Shown here in pieces: positions 11,909 through 23,225 of a DNA stretch of 64,000 nt. Position numbers and translations under genes: made by a program. Numbering within the stretch: position 1 is the stretch's first letter; every line of letters starts with the position of its first letter. The stretch lies in assembly GCA_026873275.1 (NCBI GenBank), contig JANTUC010000006.1, positions 2,232,001 to 2,296,000 of the forward strand, written 5' to 3'. The stretch comes from Pseudopithomyces maydicus (lineage: Eukaryota > Ascomycota > Dothideomycetes > Pleosporales > Didymosphaeriaceae). The notes under the pieces are model-generated. The model saw nothing but the letters and a program-made list of their open reading frames with translations, searched no databases and was not told the origin of the DNA.

Positions 11909-13689
11909 CTACATCAACCTCACCCGCTTACTCCTTTGAGCGTGATGCATATACAATTCCCTCAGAATAATATCCTCCTTCTTGCTGTTCTCAAATCTTC
12001 CATCTTCAATGTTCACAGCATTTCTTACCTTCCCAAGGTCAGGCAAATCCCATCCTTCACCATCCCAGAATTCATTCACACCTTTCACAAATGCCCGAGC
12101 CGCCACACGCAGCTGCTCCGGCGACGTAGCCGCAAACGTTAACCGAATATTGCTATCTGCTGTCTTGGCCTGGGGCGTAGCATTGAAAACGTACCCTGGA
12201 ATCGTAATCAAGCTATACTTCGTAAGGAGGTAATTCCAAAGACGAAGAACGATCTGCTTAGTGCTGAGGTTCGAAGGCCGTGCCGCAAGACCATGACCCT
12301 CTAGGTGCAACTTGACCCACACGTACATCCCTCCAGCCGGGACCTCGAAATCAAAACGTCGCGTCGGAGACACATGACCATCGTGATTCGAACCCCTCTT
12401 CCGCTTCTTACTCACCAATTTCCCGCCCTCCGTTCCCTCAGACCCTTCACGTTCTTCCAAGCTACCACTCCAATCCCGCCCTTCGGCCAACGCCTCGCAA
12501 AACGCATCCCTCCTCGTCTTGTAATGCGTTCGTAACCCAGCAATCCACCTCACGAAACCCTTCGCACCGCCCCACTCCCTCAGAACCACCTGCGAAACCG
12601 CCGCCTCAGCGAAGCCGCTAGGATTAGAGGTCGTCCCGTCGGTGGTGTACGTCAGCTTAGTGATGAAGGCAGGCTGTGCCACAATCCAGCCCATGCGGCA
12701 TCCGGGGGCGAAGATTTTGGTGAAAGTTTGGAGACTGAGGACGCGACCGTCGATGTCGATTGTGAGATAGGAGGGTGCGAGGGTGGAGAGGAGATTATCG
12801 GGGTGTATGGGGTGGCTGTTTTTGTGACCAGGAATGTCGTATTGGAGGGCCCAGTAGGGGTCGTCTTCGAAGATGAGGATGTCGTGGTGGTGGCAGACGG
12901 AATAGATTTCTTTCTTGCGACTGAGAGAGGTGATTATTCCAGTAGGGTTTTGTCCGAGGCTAGATGTTACATCAGTTACGGGGACAGGTGTTATAGTAAG
13001 TTTACAAAAGGTCGAAGTACTCACGATACTGTGTAAAGCAAGTGGGGCTTTTTCCCATCTTTCTTCTCATCCCAGTGGTCTAGAAGTTTCCTCAGGCTCT
13101 TTGGATCGATTCCGTGCTCATCCAGCTTTGCAGGTACAACCTTTACTCCGAACGGGAGGACCGAATCACGAGCCGAGAAATACACCTCTGAATCCATCAA
13201 TATTGCGTCACCTTCATCCGCAAACGTCAACATGCACTTAGCCAAAGCGTCCGCTGCGCCACCAGTCAACAGCGTCTGGGGGTCCTCGTACGGTATCCGG
13301 CCCTGATTCTGCCAGTTGACGGCCCAATCCTGCAAAAAAATTGCCAAGGGTGGTATACCTGTTGAAGACTGATACTGCAAGGCATCCTTAAGGTCAATGT
13401 TCGTATCAGGGTTCTCGTCCAAAGAAACCTTTGGAACCGTAAACCTAGTCGACAAGTTCTCATCTGGGAGTGAAATTGGGGCAAGTGGGTGCAACGGAAA
13501 GCGATTTAGTTTTGCGATAGCACCTTCCAACGTATCTACGGGGAAATTTGCCGCATATGGAAAACCGGGCCCAGCATTCAAGGTAGCTGTGGGGTACGCT
13601 GCGATGACATTGGAGACGGAAGATACGGTGCGGCGCTTGGCCATGCGTGAGAAATGGTGGGAGAGATCGAGAGGCTTAGATTTGGTCAT
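11909..13689 (-). CDS. Aromatic amino-acid / 2-aminoadipate aminotransferase (PLP fold I), 2 exons
   Basis: The predicted 571-aa enzyme transfers amino groups between aromatic or 2-aminoadipate substrates and 2-oxo acids using pyridoxal phosphate. Exons are 13689-13025 and 12959-11909; the 65-nt intron has a GTGAGT donor and a CTGAT branch site. The splice restores GQNPTGI, the conserved motif of class I/II aminotransferases. FEDDPYWALQY follows, with the PLP lysine in TFTKIFAPGCRMGW and a terminal arginine in NIRLTFA. The length matches fungal Aro8-type enzymes. The frame stays open upstream to 13779, but MTKSKPLDLSHHF is the family-like start. It is unlike its neighbours in pathway and is probably a housekeeping or tyrosine/lysine-metabolism gene. 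Confidence 0.88.
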
Positions 13690-14690
13690 GATGAGCAGAT
13701 GATTCAATCGGAACTTGCAAACAAATGATATGATTATTGTTGGCTGCTGTTGTAAAGTTCGGTATGTCTTTGCGACCACCTTGCCCTCTTATATATTTCC
13801 ATGCATACTGCTTTGAGTCTTATCATCTCTTTGTATCATCTGACTGAGGCACGGCCTCGAATATTCATCACTCAAATCACAACTCACATCTCCGCCACCT
13901 CAAGATCGATGTGGCCATCCTATTGGTTTACGTCAGCTGGCTAGATGCCATGTCAGATTCCGGGGGCGTGAACGAGTCACGGGTGAAAATCCACAATCCG
14001 TCTTAGGTAATTTGACAGGATACATGATTACGTGTCAGTACTGATGGTAGGCGGGAAATAGCTATAGTGCGACTTGTTTGGTTTTCTCATCCCGTTCATC
14101 GCTTCGTGGATCTAATTTAGGACCCCATCATTACACTAGCGCCTAAAACAGGATATTCAAAAATGGAAACTCATTCTGTTCAATTGTCTCATTGACTCTG
14201 TAAGCATCTGACTAGGTTCTATTGAGCGGCGTCTGGTGGAATCGTTCGGGTAGGATTTTTGGGATGGAGAGGAAGCCAATCGAGACTGGTGTTTAGCCAA
14301 ACAAAATTCAGTTCCTTGCATCTTTATCCCAATGGGGTAACTCCGAGAAGAAACTGTATGTGGGTTTCATTAAGATACTCGTGCTGAGAGAATCGCAGTA
14401 CCATAAGCCAAATATGCTTACACCCGATGCATTTGGTAAATCTAAAATCAACAAAAAGAACAGCAAGTTCATTGTAGTTCATGAAATAGTGACCGCTACG
14501 TAAATGATCTTCATGTAATCGAGTGATAGTTTGTAACTTGAAGGTTTCAGTAACGACGTTCCAATTTGACACAAACAAGTTCGCAGAGCAATATTGCTTC
14601 AACATTGCGATATTAATCTACTTTTTTTTCGAACTCTACCACGTGAACTCTACGATGGCAATACCAGTATAATGTATATACATAAGACTT
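13690..14690. other. Intergenic region
   Basis: About 1 kb between an aminotransferase start and the 3' end of an MFS gene, both on the minus strand. A 93-codon open frame at 14324-14605 (minus) has no recognisable features. Nothing else is seen. Confidence 0.5.
13788..13795 (-). promoter_or_regulatory. Candidate TATA box of the aminotransferase gene
   Basis: On the minus strand TATATAAG lies about 100 nt upstream of the ATG at 13689, a plausible spacing for a fungal core promoter. It also supports that ATG over the further upstream one at 13779, which would leave almost no leader. Confidence 0.45.
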
Positions 14691-16636
14691 CTAGGGTTCT
14701 TCAACAACTTCCTTAAGTACAGCAGGCTCTGATTTCTCTCCACTATCATGCAACTTCCTCGCCACTTCATCCGTCAAATACTCCTCCACATTTGGACTGA
14801 GCACGGCGGCGATGAGAAGCAGCACGCCGAACGGTAGTGTGCACAGAAAGACCGTTCTGAAAGCCAGACTGTATGCATGCTTCACGGCAGCATCGGTGAC
14901 ACTGATTATTTCCGACGTAATTCCGTCAACACCAGAAAAGTCTCCGGCTGTGATGCCCGCGAACAGTGAAGCGAGCGACGACACTGGTAGCCCAGCATCC
15001 AGCACTGCTGGTGTTACGTACCGAGGAATATATTTACTGGACTCGGTGGTAAGAATTGAAGAGTACATACTCGTTGCGATGGCCGAGATAGCCGTACGGA
15101 TGGCGCCCATGACACCAGTAACGAGACCCATGTCAGCAGGATCCCAGAGGTAAGCGGTGGAGCTCAATGTGAGGTTCTCGACGTAACCTGCACCAATGGT
15201 ACCGATGAGAAGTAAAGTAGTGGTTCTGTTCTCGGTGCTGGCGTTAGAGGAAGCGCAGGCCGCAACAAAAGCCACACAAATGACAGATGCGACGGTCATC
15301 TGTATCTTCATACGTGGAAGATAGCGGACACCAGCGCCGCCTAGAATCTGTCCAAGTAATAGACCGCCACCGACTGCGCAAGATAGCCAACCTGTTTTCT
15401 GAACGTTGGTGGTGAACAGGGCCCCGATCATGGTCGGCCAAATCACCGTGTCTAATATCATTAGAAAACTATCTTATGGTGTAAGAGAAATTATGGAAAC
15501 TTACTCGCATAGTAAACAACAGCAGCCAGACTTGCGCAAGCTACGTTGGCATCGTATTTGATGTTCTTGAACAATCGCATCGGGATGAGCGGGTATTGGA
15601 GTCCAGAATACGCTTCCCAGAAACAGAAGCCAACCAGTGTGAAGAATCCCGCAAACAGAGCACCCAAAACATGGCCGCTTTTCCAAGGGTACGAGCCACC
15701 CCCCAATTCATTCCAATGAGGAACACAACAAGGCCTGTACTAAAAAGAAAAATGCCGACCCAGTCGAGAGTCTTGAGCTGTTTGAGCTTCGACTTGCCTC
15801 CGACGTGGAGCATTTCCTGTTCTCGTCAGCATCGATTAGGAAAGAAAGATTCCATTTACTCACATAGGTAGGTGGATGATAGAAGAAATAATACAATACA
15901 ATCGCAAGGGTATTAACAATCACACCCAATATGTAGCACCACCGCCATTGCAACGCTGTATTCTCATAAAACGCTCGAGCAACTGGCGGCCCAAAAACAG
16001 CGAATGGCACTGATGTTGACAAGACAAACGCGTTGACAGGACCTCTCATCGTATTCGGCACCAGCTCGCCCAAAATAATGTGGAAAGACAGCTGTCCAGC
16101 TGCCGCGACTCCGTTGATAGCGTTCGTTGCGATCAGGGTATCGATGCTTTGTGCCGTCGCTCCAATGATGTTTCCGATCAAGCCAAGGATAGAAGAAACG
16201 ATGAAAAACCATCGCCGCCCAAATATGTCGGATAATCGACCGACAAGGGTAAAGCCTATGGCGAAACCGGCGGTCCATGAGATGGAAACCCAGATCAGGT
16301 TGGGAGACGGCCCGATGGCTTGATTGATGAGCGAAAGGGTGTTAGATGGTAAGACCCAGCCTAGATATCCCGAGATTTGAGCAAGACAGGTTGCCTGTGG
16401 AAAGTATTAGGAGAGAGACATGTGTATATGAGAGAGGAAAGACTGCTTACAACGACGGTTCCAATGAAGCCGGGACTGCGGTAGTAGCCATTGGGAAGAT
16501 CTGCGATATGTCCGCCTAGGGCTTCTGCTGCGATGTGGTCATGATGTAGACCTTCACTTTTCGCCGTAGGATAACGGTCCAGATTGTTGTTGTCTGTTAC
16601 GACTTCTTCTTGTTTGACCTCCTCTTCCCTTGTCAT
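14691..16636 (-). CDS. MFS transporter, TRI12-like, 4 exons (one-base frameshift in assembly)
   Basis: This is a predicted plasma-membrane efflux pump of about 596 aa with roughly 14 membrane segments, of the fungal TRI12 (trichothecene efflux) type. Exons are 16636-16451, 16394-15864, 15816-15505 and 15451-14691. The loop GRLSDIFGRRWFF between helices 2 and 3 is a canonical MFS motif, and the splices restore VVYYANTVIWPTM. The frame is lost at the run of six C at 15692-15697 (six G on the coding strand): MNWG reads on into GGSYPWKSGHVLG only if one more base is present. Exon lengths sum to 1790, one short of a multiple of three. Substrate is unknown; no biosynthetic cluster adjoins it. Confidence 0.85.
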
Positions 16637-17883
16637 CTTTATGTCAAGTACCTTTGCAGGTAAACGAGGCACCGAACCAACGAGGCGACGCGAAAAATAT
16701 TTTTACGACAACAATATCTCTTTGAAACTGCACACGAGGCCGAGATATCTCAACGACTCAAGTAATGACGACGAAGGAAGATGTGATTGAGTGGACCTGG
16801 CCCAGAATAAAATCACAGGAATGGTTGCACCGAGTCTAGAAGGATCGGCAGCTTGGATTTAAGTATACACACTTTGCTCAGAGAAGCTGATAATTTGTGG
16901 AGAAATGCACAGCTTGGCGAAAAGCATGTATGCAGTAAGCAAATGCTGGCTCAAAGAATGACCAGTAGGTTGTTGAGCACCCTAGGCTGACATACATATG
17001 CACAGGTCGAGATCGGAAATGGATGGACAGGCAGTATTTAAGACGAGAGCAATAGAGACATAGTCTTCAGCCTTGAATCTGGGGGAATGTGGCTTTGAGC
17101 GGGACGCTAGGACGTGGAGCGTGACGGACGAGTCGGGGAGGAGAGCGTCTTTGCCGAATCGGATGCAAATTAGGTGCGGTTCACGATATCCGGGGGGCCT
17201 TTGAGATTGCTCTGGGCATCTGAAAAGACGCTATTACGCGGTTGACATTGGCATATTCATAGCATGACTGCCGAAGGGTACGCCTGAATCGAATTGTTTG
17301 ATTCACGCCTCGCATGTGCACATGCAGGCAGGAAATCTACATGTAGTTATATATGTAGGGAATAGAAGACTGGACGAACGCAGGCACACAACAACATTTG
17401 AATGATCAGGAAGGGTGAGATCGGCTCATGACTGGATCGTCAAATATGCAGCGTGCTATATGCAAGAATCAGGTAGCCGAGGCAGCTGGTAGTGTTCCGA
17501 GTCGTCAGTTCCAGACACTGGATGTCGTCGAGATTGCACGCAAAAGTGCCACCTGAGACGAGTCGCTGGGAAGCTAGCGGATGTACCGTAATGATTGCAC
17601 AGGCCAGTGAGATGAACATTGGCACTGGGAAACCCCATGGGGAGGAAGACAAGGAGACCCACTCGGGCAGGGCTCGCGCAGGGCACGCGCCTCACGCAGG
17701 GTTCCCGGGGGCCGACCTCACATGTGCAGGCACGTGATTTGGCGTTGCCCGCGGGCGCACGGACTCGATGATGGTGCCCCACCGCGAAACTTTCGAGGAA
17801 GATGGTTCTTGTTCACATGCATGATTGCTACGCCCATGATTGATCGATAGCCGCGCTCACACTCTCACCACCAACGCCTCAAA
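16637..17883. other. Divergent intergenic region
   Basis: About 1.25 kb between the starts of the MFS pump (minus) and the Pol III subunit (plus). It should carry both promoters. No family-like open frame is present. Confidence 0.5.
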
Positions 17884-19033
17884 ATGGCTTCTGCGTCCAC
17901 CGCACAGCCGGACCCGGCACCCAAAACCGAGGATGGAGTCATACCCGCTGCAGTCGACATCACGAGCCGCGCCGACTTGCTCTACGAAGAATGCGCAAAG
18001 CGACCCGAGGGCACCACCTTCTTCCAGCGCGATCTCACCAGTATGGACGTTGCCAGCGATCTGGCAGAGCTGATTCAGATGGTCGGCAGTTTGTCTAACA
18101 GGCACCTTCTAAAGCCGTTGCAGTTCGACAACGAGGCTTGTTGGAAGCTGCGGCCACGCGATATTGCGGAGAAGTAAGGCACTACACTACCGCGCAGGCT
18201 CAACCTTGCTAACTGACCTCTACAGACTGCAGCGCCTTGTACCCGACGAGCGCCTGCTCTACCAACACATCGACAATGCGCAGACGGAAGGCGTGTGGTC
18301 TAAGGCACTGCGCGCGAAAACTAGTCTTGCACAGCCGACCGTGACCAAATATCTCAAGAGCCTCGAGTCTAAGGAGCTCATCCAGGCTGTTATGAGTGTT
18401 AAGACGCCGAACCGCAAGATGTATCTACTCAGACATCTCACACCCTCCGAAGACGTCGCCGGTGGTCCGTGGCAGAACGAGGGTGACTTTGACAGTGCAT
18501 TGATAGACATCGCTACACAGGTCATTGGTAAGAAGGTTGAGGAGGAAACCTGTATCAGGGTCGCTGGCAACTGGAACAGCTACGCTTCCGGTCGTCAAGC
18601 TGCCATTGCCCATAAGAAGGCTCAGGTAAAGGGAGTCCCGGACATCGAAGATCTAGCCGTTCAACCTCACCACCCACCTGCAGATACCAGCGGGCCCCGC
18701 CTAGTCCACCGAAGCAACCCGTTCTACCCAACTACCACTAGTCTCGCCGAGTACTTGAACAGCATCCAATTGTTGAGGGGCAAGACCGTTCGCGAGTCCG
18801 ATATGGAGCAATTGCTGGAAATGATGGTGTTGGACGGCACACTGGAGAAGGTCACGGCCACTACCTACCGTACTGTTCTGCCTCCGACCAAGCAGGTCTA
18901 CAATGGTTTCGTGGATGCACCCTGTGGCAACTGTCCGGTCTTCGACCTCTGCGGCGATGAGGGTCCCATCACCGCTAGGACGTGCGCATACTTCGCTGAA
19001 TGGCTAGAGACGACGTCGGATGACCCTTGTTAG
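17884..19033 (+). CDS. RPC34: DNA-directed RNA polymerase III subunit RPC6/RPC34, 2 exons
   Basis: This is the 365-aa TFIIE-like subunit of nuclear RNA polymerase III, which helps recruit TFIIIB and open the promoter at tRNA and 5S genes. Exons are 17884-18173 and 18226-19033, with a 52-nt intron containing CTAACTGAC. Winged-helix segments include LQRLVPDERLLYQHI and the recognition-helix-like TSLAQPTVTKYLKSLE. The C-terminus carries four cysteines (330, 333, 339, 350) in CGNCPVFDLCGDEG and TARTC, matching the iron-sulfur ligand pattern known in the human orthologue. It is a conserved single-copy housekeeping gene and a good phylogenetic marker for this window. Confidence 0.95.
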
Positions 19034-19948
19034 CAACTTTGGTTTCCTAAATCATAGCGTTGGCGTTCTGGATATGGAGCATTGTGGTGGAGCAATACCC
19101 TGGGTGTATTTTGTTTACCCAATCAGCATTGGTTTTTCATTAGGCGCTCATGCCGTTCTATGCTGCTGGCTTTGGGCGCGTTGGCTGCTCGCAAACTCCT
19201 ACCTTTTCTGATACTTTCATTACTGTTGCCCTCTTCTGTATTATCACTGCTGCCAGCCGCTACCCAGCCGACTTCAGCTTGGCACGCAGTGCACTTCTCC
19301 ACTGTATAGGACAATCGAAGCTCTCCCTCTTACTTGCGTTTCATTATTGTGAGGTCTCTGCCTCTTAAATCGTCTTGAATAGTCACACTTCTCTGCGCGG
19401 GGCGTTTGCTCTACTGTACTCGGAGACTTTTGAGCCGCCATACATACCCACACCCCTTGCTCAAATCAATGTCTCCGCAGCTAGAACATATAAAGACCTT
19501 TCCGTGTATCCAGTTAGGCTTAGGCTAAGACTTGATGGCGCACGAAAGTTTGCAAGGGGACTAAATATACGATCCTATGAGTGTGCTGTGGGCCAGTCAA
19601 GTGTCGTGAGATACACAGACCAGGACACTTGGCAATGAGGCGCGGTGATGACTATCGTGCGCGACTTCAAGAGTATAAAAGAGTCGCAAAGAACGGTGGA
19701 TTAAGACAGACCGCAAGCACCTTTTCGATCAACTTTTAGCCTACCGTTGGAATTTGGATTACCTTGCTGTCTTGTATCCGCCGCCACCCTTCTAAAACAC
19801 TCCGGATATCTTTTTCTCTCTTACCTTCAAACAAAGAGTAGAAGTCGGCATCATTTTTACTCTTTCATTCACTTCACGAGCGCGCACACAAGCTCAACGG
19901 ATAGCCTGTTCGCCCAGACGCCTGGACTTCCAACGTTTCAATCGCAAC
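19034..19948. other. Intergenic region
   Basis: About 0.9 kb holding the RPC34 3' end and the methyltransferase promoter and leader. The frame at 19747 that runs on the plus strand into the methyltransferase is an out-of-register shadow rich in Arg. No other gene is supported. Confidence 0.5.
19674..19681 (+). promoter_or_regulatory. Candidate TATA box of the methyltransferase gene
   Basis: TATAAAAG lies about 270 nt upstream of the ATG at 19949 and is followed by pyrimidine-rich sequence. Confidence 0.45.
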
Positions 19949-20824
19949 ATGACCTCCAACACGACCTCAGAATCACACGCCCACATGATGCAAACAGGCT
20001 GGAAATCCGACGGCATAGCCGAAAAGTACGCTCGCGCAGAAACCGCAACTCGTCCCTACGCCGAAATCTTCCTCTCAAAGGCCAAGCTCACCGAACCCAA
20101 CCGCGAGATCAACGCCCTCGATATCGGCTGCGGTACCGGCGCTGTCATCGCAGCTCTTTACGACACCGTCCCGAAAGAGCGATGGGACAACGTCAAGGTC
20201 CTCGCCGGCGACATCAGCGAAGACATGCTCGCCTACGTCCGCGACCGAGCCACCAAGAACGGCTGGCCAGGCGTTACAACCAAAGTCGTCAACGGAGCCG
20301 ACGGCCTCGAACCCGAACAATTCACACACGTGTTCGCCAACGCCATCCTGTTCTTCCTCCCCAACACTACGCTGAAGAATATCCACACCTCCCTCAAGTC
20401 CGGCGGCTTCGTCGGCATGACCACATGGGCCGCCTACCCCTGGTACACCTGGGTCGAGCAAGCCGTCGCGCGACTCCCCAACCCTCCTACGCTGGTCCCC
20501 TACGCCACGCTGAAGGCTGCGCTGCAGCAAGGCAACGCGTGGGACGAACCGGCGTTTGTGAAGCAGCAGCTTGAGGAGGCGGGGTTCACGGATGTGGAGA
20601 TTGTGCATGAGAAGGTGAGGGCGAGGGGCGGGACGGTGGAGCAGTTTATGGATGTTATGATCATGCCGATGAATATGGTGGCGTCGTTTTGGGAAGAAGA
20701 TAAGAGGAAGGATATCATGGCGGAGGTAATGAGGGAGATGAAAAAGGTGGTGCAGGAGGCGAGTGAGGAAGGGGCAGTGACGATGAATATGGAAGGACTG
20801 GTTGGGGTGGGGTGGAAGGCTTAG
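19949..20824 (+). CDS. SAM-dependent class I methyltransferase
   Basis: This intronless gene encodes 291 aa. The SAM-binding motif I is ALDIGCGTGAVIAAL (about residues 52-66), motif II is VLAGDISEDML with the acidic residue that binds the ribose, and a post-motif segment KSGGFVGMTTWAA follows. The fold matches the Methyltransf_25/11 group, which methylates small molecules. A possible acceptor-binding region is the aromatic AAYPWYTWVEQAV. There is no signal peptide, so it is likely cytosolic. It stands alone between unrelated genes, so the substrate cannot be inferred. The codon pattern shifts from C-ending in the 5' two thirds to G-ending near the 3' end, also seen in other genes here. Confidence 0.88.
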   Translation: MTSNTTSESHAHMMQTGWKSDGIAEKYARAETATRPYAEIFLSKAKLTEPNREINALDIGCGTGAVIAALYDTVPKERWDNVKVLAGDISEDMLAYVRDRATKNGWPGVTTKVVNGADGLEPEQFTHVFANAILFFLPNTTLKNIHTSLKSGGFVGMTTWAAYPWYTWVEQAVARLPNPPTLVPYATLKAALQQGNAWDEPAFVKQQLEEAGFTDVEIVHEKVRARGGTVEQFMDVMIMPMNMVASFWEEDKRKDIMAEVMREMKKVVQEASEEGAVTMNMEGLVGVGWKA

Positions 20825-21568
20825 AGTGAACTATTTCCACCGTGTCAGCACGACTCCTAGTAATCTATTCAAGCCATAATTACACCCAATAACTTCATCT
20901 TTGTTAATTTCAACATTGTTATCGGTGCTTCAATGCATGGGGTTTAGGACACTTTTTGTTATTTGGGGACATTTTATGTTGGGTCTCATTCATCCGCTTT
21001 GAATGTACATGCAGTACATGTGTACGATTTATAAAAACGCCCTCCTCAAGCAAGGGATACGATTTCACTCAACCACATTGTCACTGAGACCACACTGAAG
21101 TATACTATAGAGAACGTTAGGTTGGTACCTTCCTTAGAAACTCCCTGGTCACGTGTTGCGCTAGCCGATCACTTCTGGAACCGTGATTCGAAACACTGAG
21201 TAGCCAACTCGAAACATATGATGATAGAAAACTACAACACCAACGTTTTAGTCACTTTCAGTCGCCACAGGCAGCATGCCCGAGTAACCGCTAAGATTCT
21301 TGGCTGCGCTCGGCATTGCTAAACGGCGCACAAGGGGAGCGGAATCCCTTACCTCAATCCCCAGATCTACGAGTTTAACCCATAGAGACTGCGATATGAC
21401 GGCCCCTAGTATCTTGGCGTCTGGAGTACAGGCGGGGTCCAGAAGCGTTCCTTAAAGACCACAGCAGCGGATAGTTACCCTTTGCTTACCTCTGACCCCG
21501 ATAATATTGGTTCTCCCACATAATTTTCACCCAAAGCCTTTTTTATCTGATTATTCTCTTGTTGAACC
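20825..21568. other. Intergenic region
   Basis: A 744-nt spacer between two plus-strand genes. It contains a near-palindromic GTACATG cluster around 21004-21024 of unknown significance and no supported gene. Confidence 0.45.
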
Positions 21569-22609
21569 ATGGCAGCTGTTTTCAGAGCCCCTCGATCTCC
21601 AATGCCGACCCAGGCTTTCCCGCTGGTGGACGAGGATGCTTCAATCAACCATAAAACCCACCTATCAGGCATGACTTTGGCAGACTTTACCAAAGACCCC
21701 AAAATTGACATCCTGGAATCCATTCCATTCGCACCGGAACAGTTGGAGTCTACTGATACGACATCAACACCCTCAAAGCGCTTTTCTCAGGCCTCGACGT
21801 CAACGACGAAGTCAGAACTACGACAGACAAACAGTGTGTTAGTTGAGATGCTACAGAATATTCAGACGGAGCTTGCAACTCATCGAGCAATTCTTTTGAA
21901 CATCCAGAACCGTGTCACGACTCTAGAGTCTGATTCTACTGCGAGCTCCGGTACGAGTCTCAATGAGCATACTCCGCATGTTACATTTCACGTCCCAAGT
22001 GGCCATAACGCTGCCCTCAAACGTAATAGCAATCGGTTGGCCCCGGAGGCAGCAGAGTGGTGGAGGACATGCCAGAACTTCGCAAGTAATGCTGAACCGC
22101 CAATCAGTGCTCGAGAGTTCTTGCGCACACCACATCGCTTCTCGGGCTTCGATTTCAAATGGGAAACAATAGACACACCTCCTTCTTCCCCACCAAGCGT
22201 TGAGGATCTCCCACCGCTTACACCAACTTCCGAGCACGGCGAAAGTAGTGGCTTTGGCAGTCCATTGGATCAGAACGTCTTCTTAGGTGAAGAAGTTGCT
22301 TCTGATCCTGGAATCGTAGGTCCAGTGGATGATTTGGAGGCTGGTATCAAAGAACGCACTGTTGAATTCGATCAACGCAAATTACCAGCTGTTCCCACTC
22401 TACAGCCTGCACCGGGCGCGAAACCTACTCTGGTGCGGAGTGAGACGACTGTCTCAGCCACTGAGCCTGAATTTGTGGAACATTCACACCGCTTTTTCAG
22501 AGGCGTTCGAAGTTTGGTCACGTACAAGGCTCTGTTGAAACAGAAGTCTAGCGGTAAAGGTGTGTATATTGGTTTTTTTTTCTTTCAAGATTGGGCTAAT
22601 CTAGACTAG
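21569..22609 (+). CDS. Hypothetical protein with central coiled coil
   Basis: This open frame of 346 codons matches no family I recognise. It begins MAAVFRAPRSPMPTQAF. A Ser/Thr-rich segment (about residues 60-85) precedes a heptad-like stretch, SVLVEMLQNIQTELATHR through RVTTLESD (about 90-125), that should form a coiled coil. A conserved-looking WWRTCQNFASNAE and a Pro/Ser-rich acidic region follow. There is no membrane segment or signal peptide, suggesting a cytosolic scaffold or adaptor. The extreme C-terminus is uncertain: GTGTGT after KSSGK could be a donor, and a 30-nt in-frame segment rich in T (coding GVYIGFFFF) may be intronic, though it is short for an intron. Confidence 0.6.
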   Translation: MAAVFRAPRSPMPTQAFPLVDEDASINHKTHLSGMTLADFTKDPKIDILESIPFAPEQLESTDTTSTPSKRFSQASTSTTKSELRQTNSVLVEMLQNIQTELATHRAILLNIQNRVTTLESDSTASSGTSLNEHTPHVTFHVPSGHNAALKRNSNRLAPEAAEWWRTCQNFASNAEPPISAREFLRTPHRFSGFDFKWETIDTPPSSPPSVEDLPPLTPTSEHGESSGFGSPLDQNVFLGEEVASDPGIVGPVDDLEAGIKERTVEFDQRKLPAVPTLQPAPGAKPTLVRSETTVSATEPEFVEHSHRFFRGVRSLVTYKALLKQKSSGKGVYIGFFFFQDWANLD

Positions 22610-23225
22610 AACATCATGTTCTCATACACTTTCATCGCCGTAAGGACATTGATCCTCACACAGAGTGATGAGATATCGCAAACCCACGCATAAGGTACAA
22701 ATATACCCTTGCTCGAGCTCGAAATCGGGTATTATCAATTTTAGAATTGAAATCGTAATATAAATTGCTCATGTTGCCGGCTCTCACAAATAGTGGACTG
22801 TGTTCAGCTTTATACTTGTACCATGTTAGGTTGGGGTAGACTAAGACAGCAAACAAAATATCTATGAGCAACTTGGAATCACCTGATGAATATGTTTCTT
22901 TATCAGCATGCTCACTGTCTCCGTAATCGATTCTTCCTTTAAGTCTCCGTATCAGTGTTCACATTATTTCTTACCGCGTTTTCCCAATGTAGTTAGCCTC
23001 GGCCGAGGGTGGTATACGCTGAGGCTGCGGACATGACGGGCTACATACCGGCGTCCGAGGACAATGTTGAAACTGGAAGCATGTAACTACTTGAGAATTA
23101 TATTATATATTATGCCATGGGATCACTGAGGAGTTAAATCACCAACGCTTGTTCTAAATTACTTGTCTAACAGCACCCTGCAACCTTAGAAAATTGTCTA
23201 TTCAGTTCTTTGAAAATATATCGTC
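22610..23225. other. Intergenic region upstream of the esterase
   Basis: A 616-nt spacer that should contain the esterase promoter, including the 12-bp palindrome at 22997-23008. It is AT-rich close to the esterase ATG. No gene is supported. Confidence 0.5.
22997..23008. promoter_or_regulatory. 12-bp palindrome CCTCGGCCGAGG
   Basis: This perfect palindrome with a CGGCCG core lies 218 nt upstream of the esterase ATG. Zn2Cys6 regulators typically bind paired CGG triplets, so it is a candidate operator for a cluster regulator. That reading is inferred. Confidence 0.4.

Noticed and set aside
19747..20574. 275-codon plus-strand frame overlapping the methyltransferase
   Set aside because: It is an Arg-rich out-of-frame reading; the other frame has clear SAM-binding motifs.
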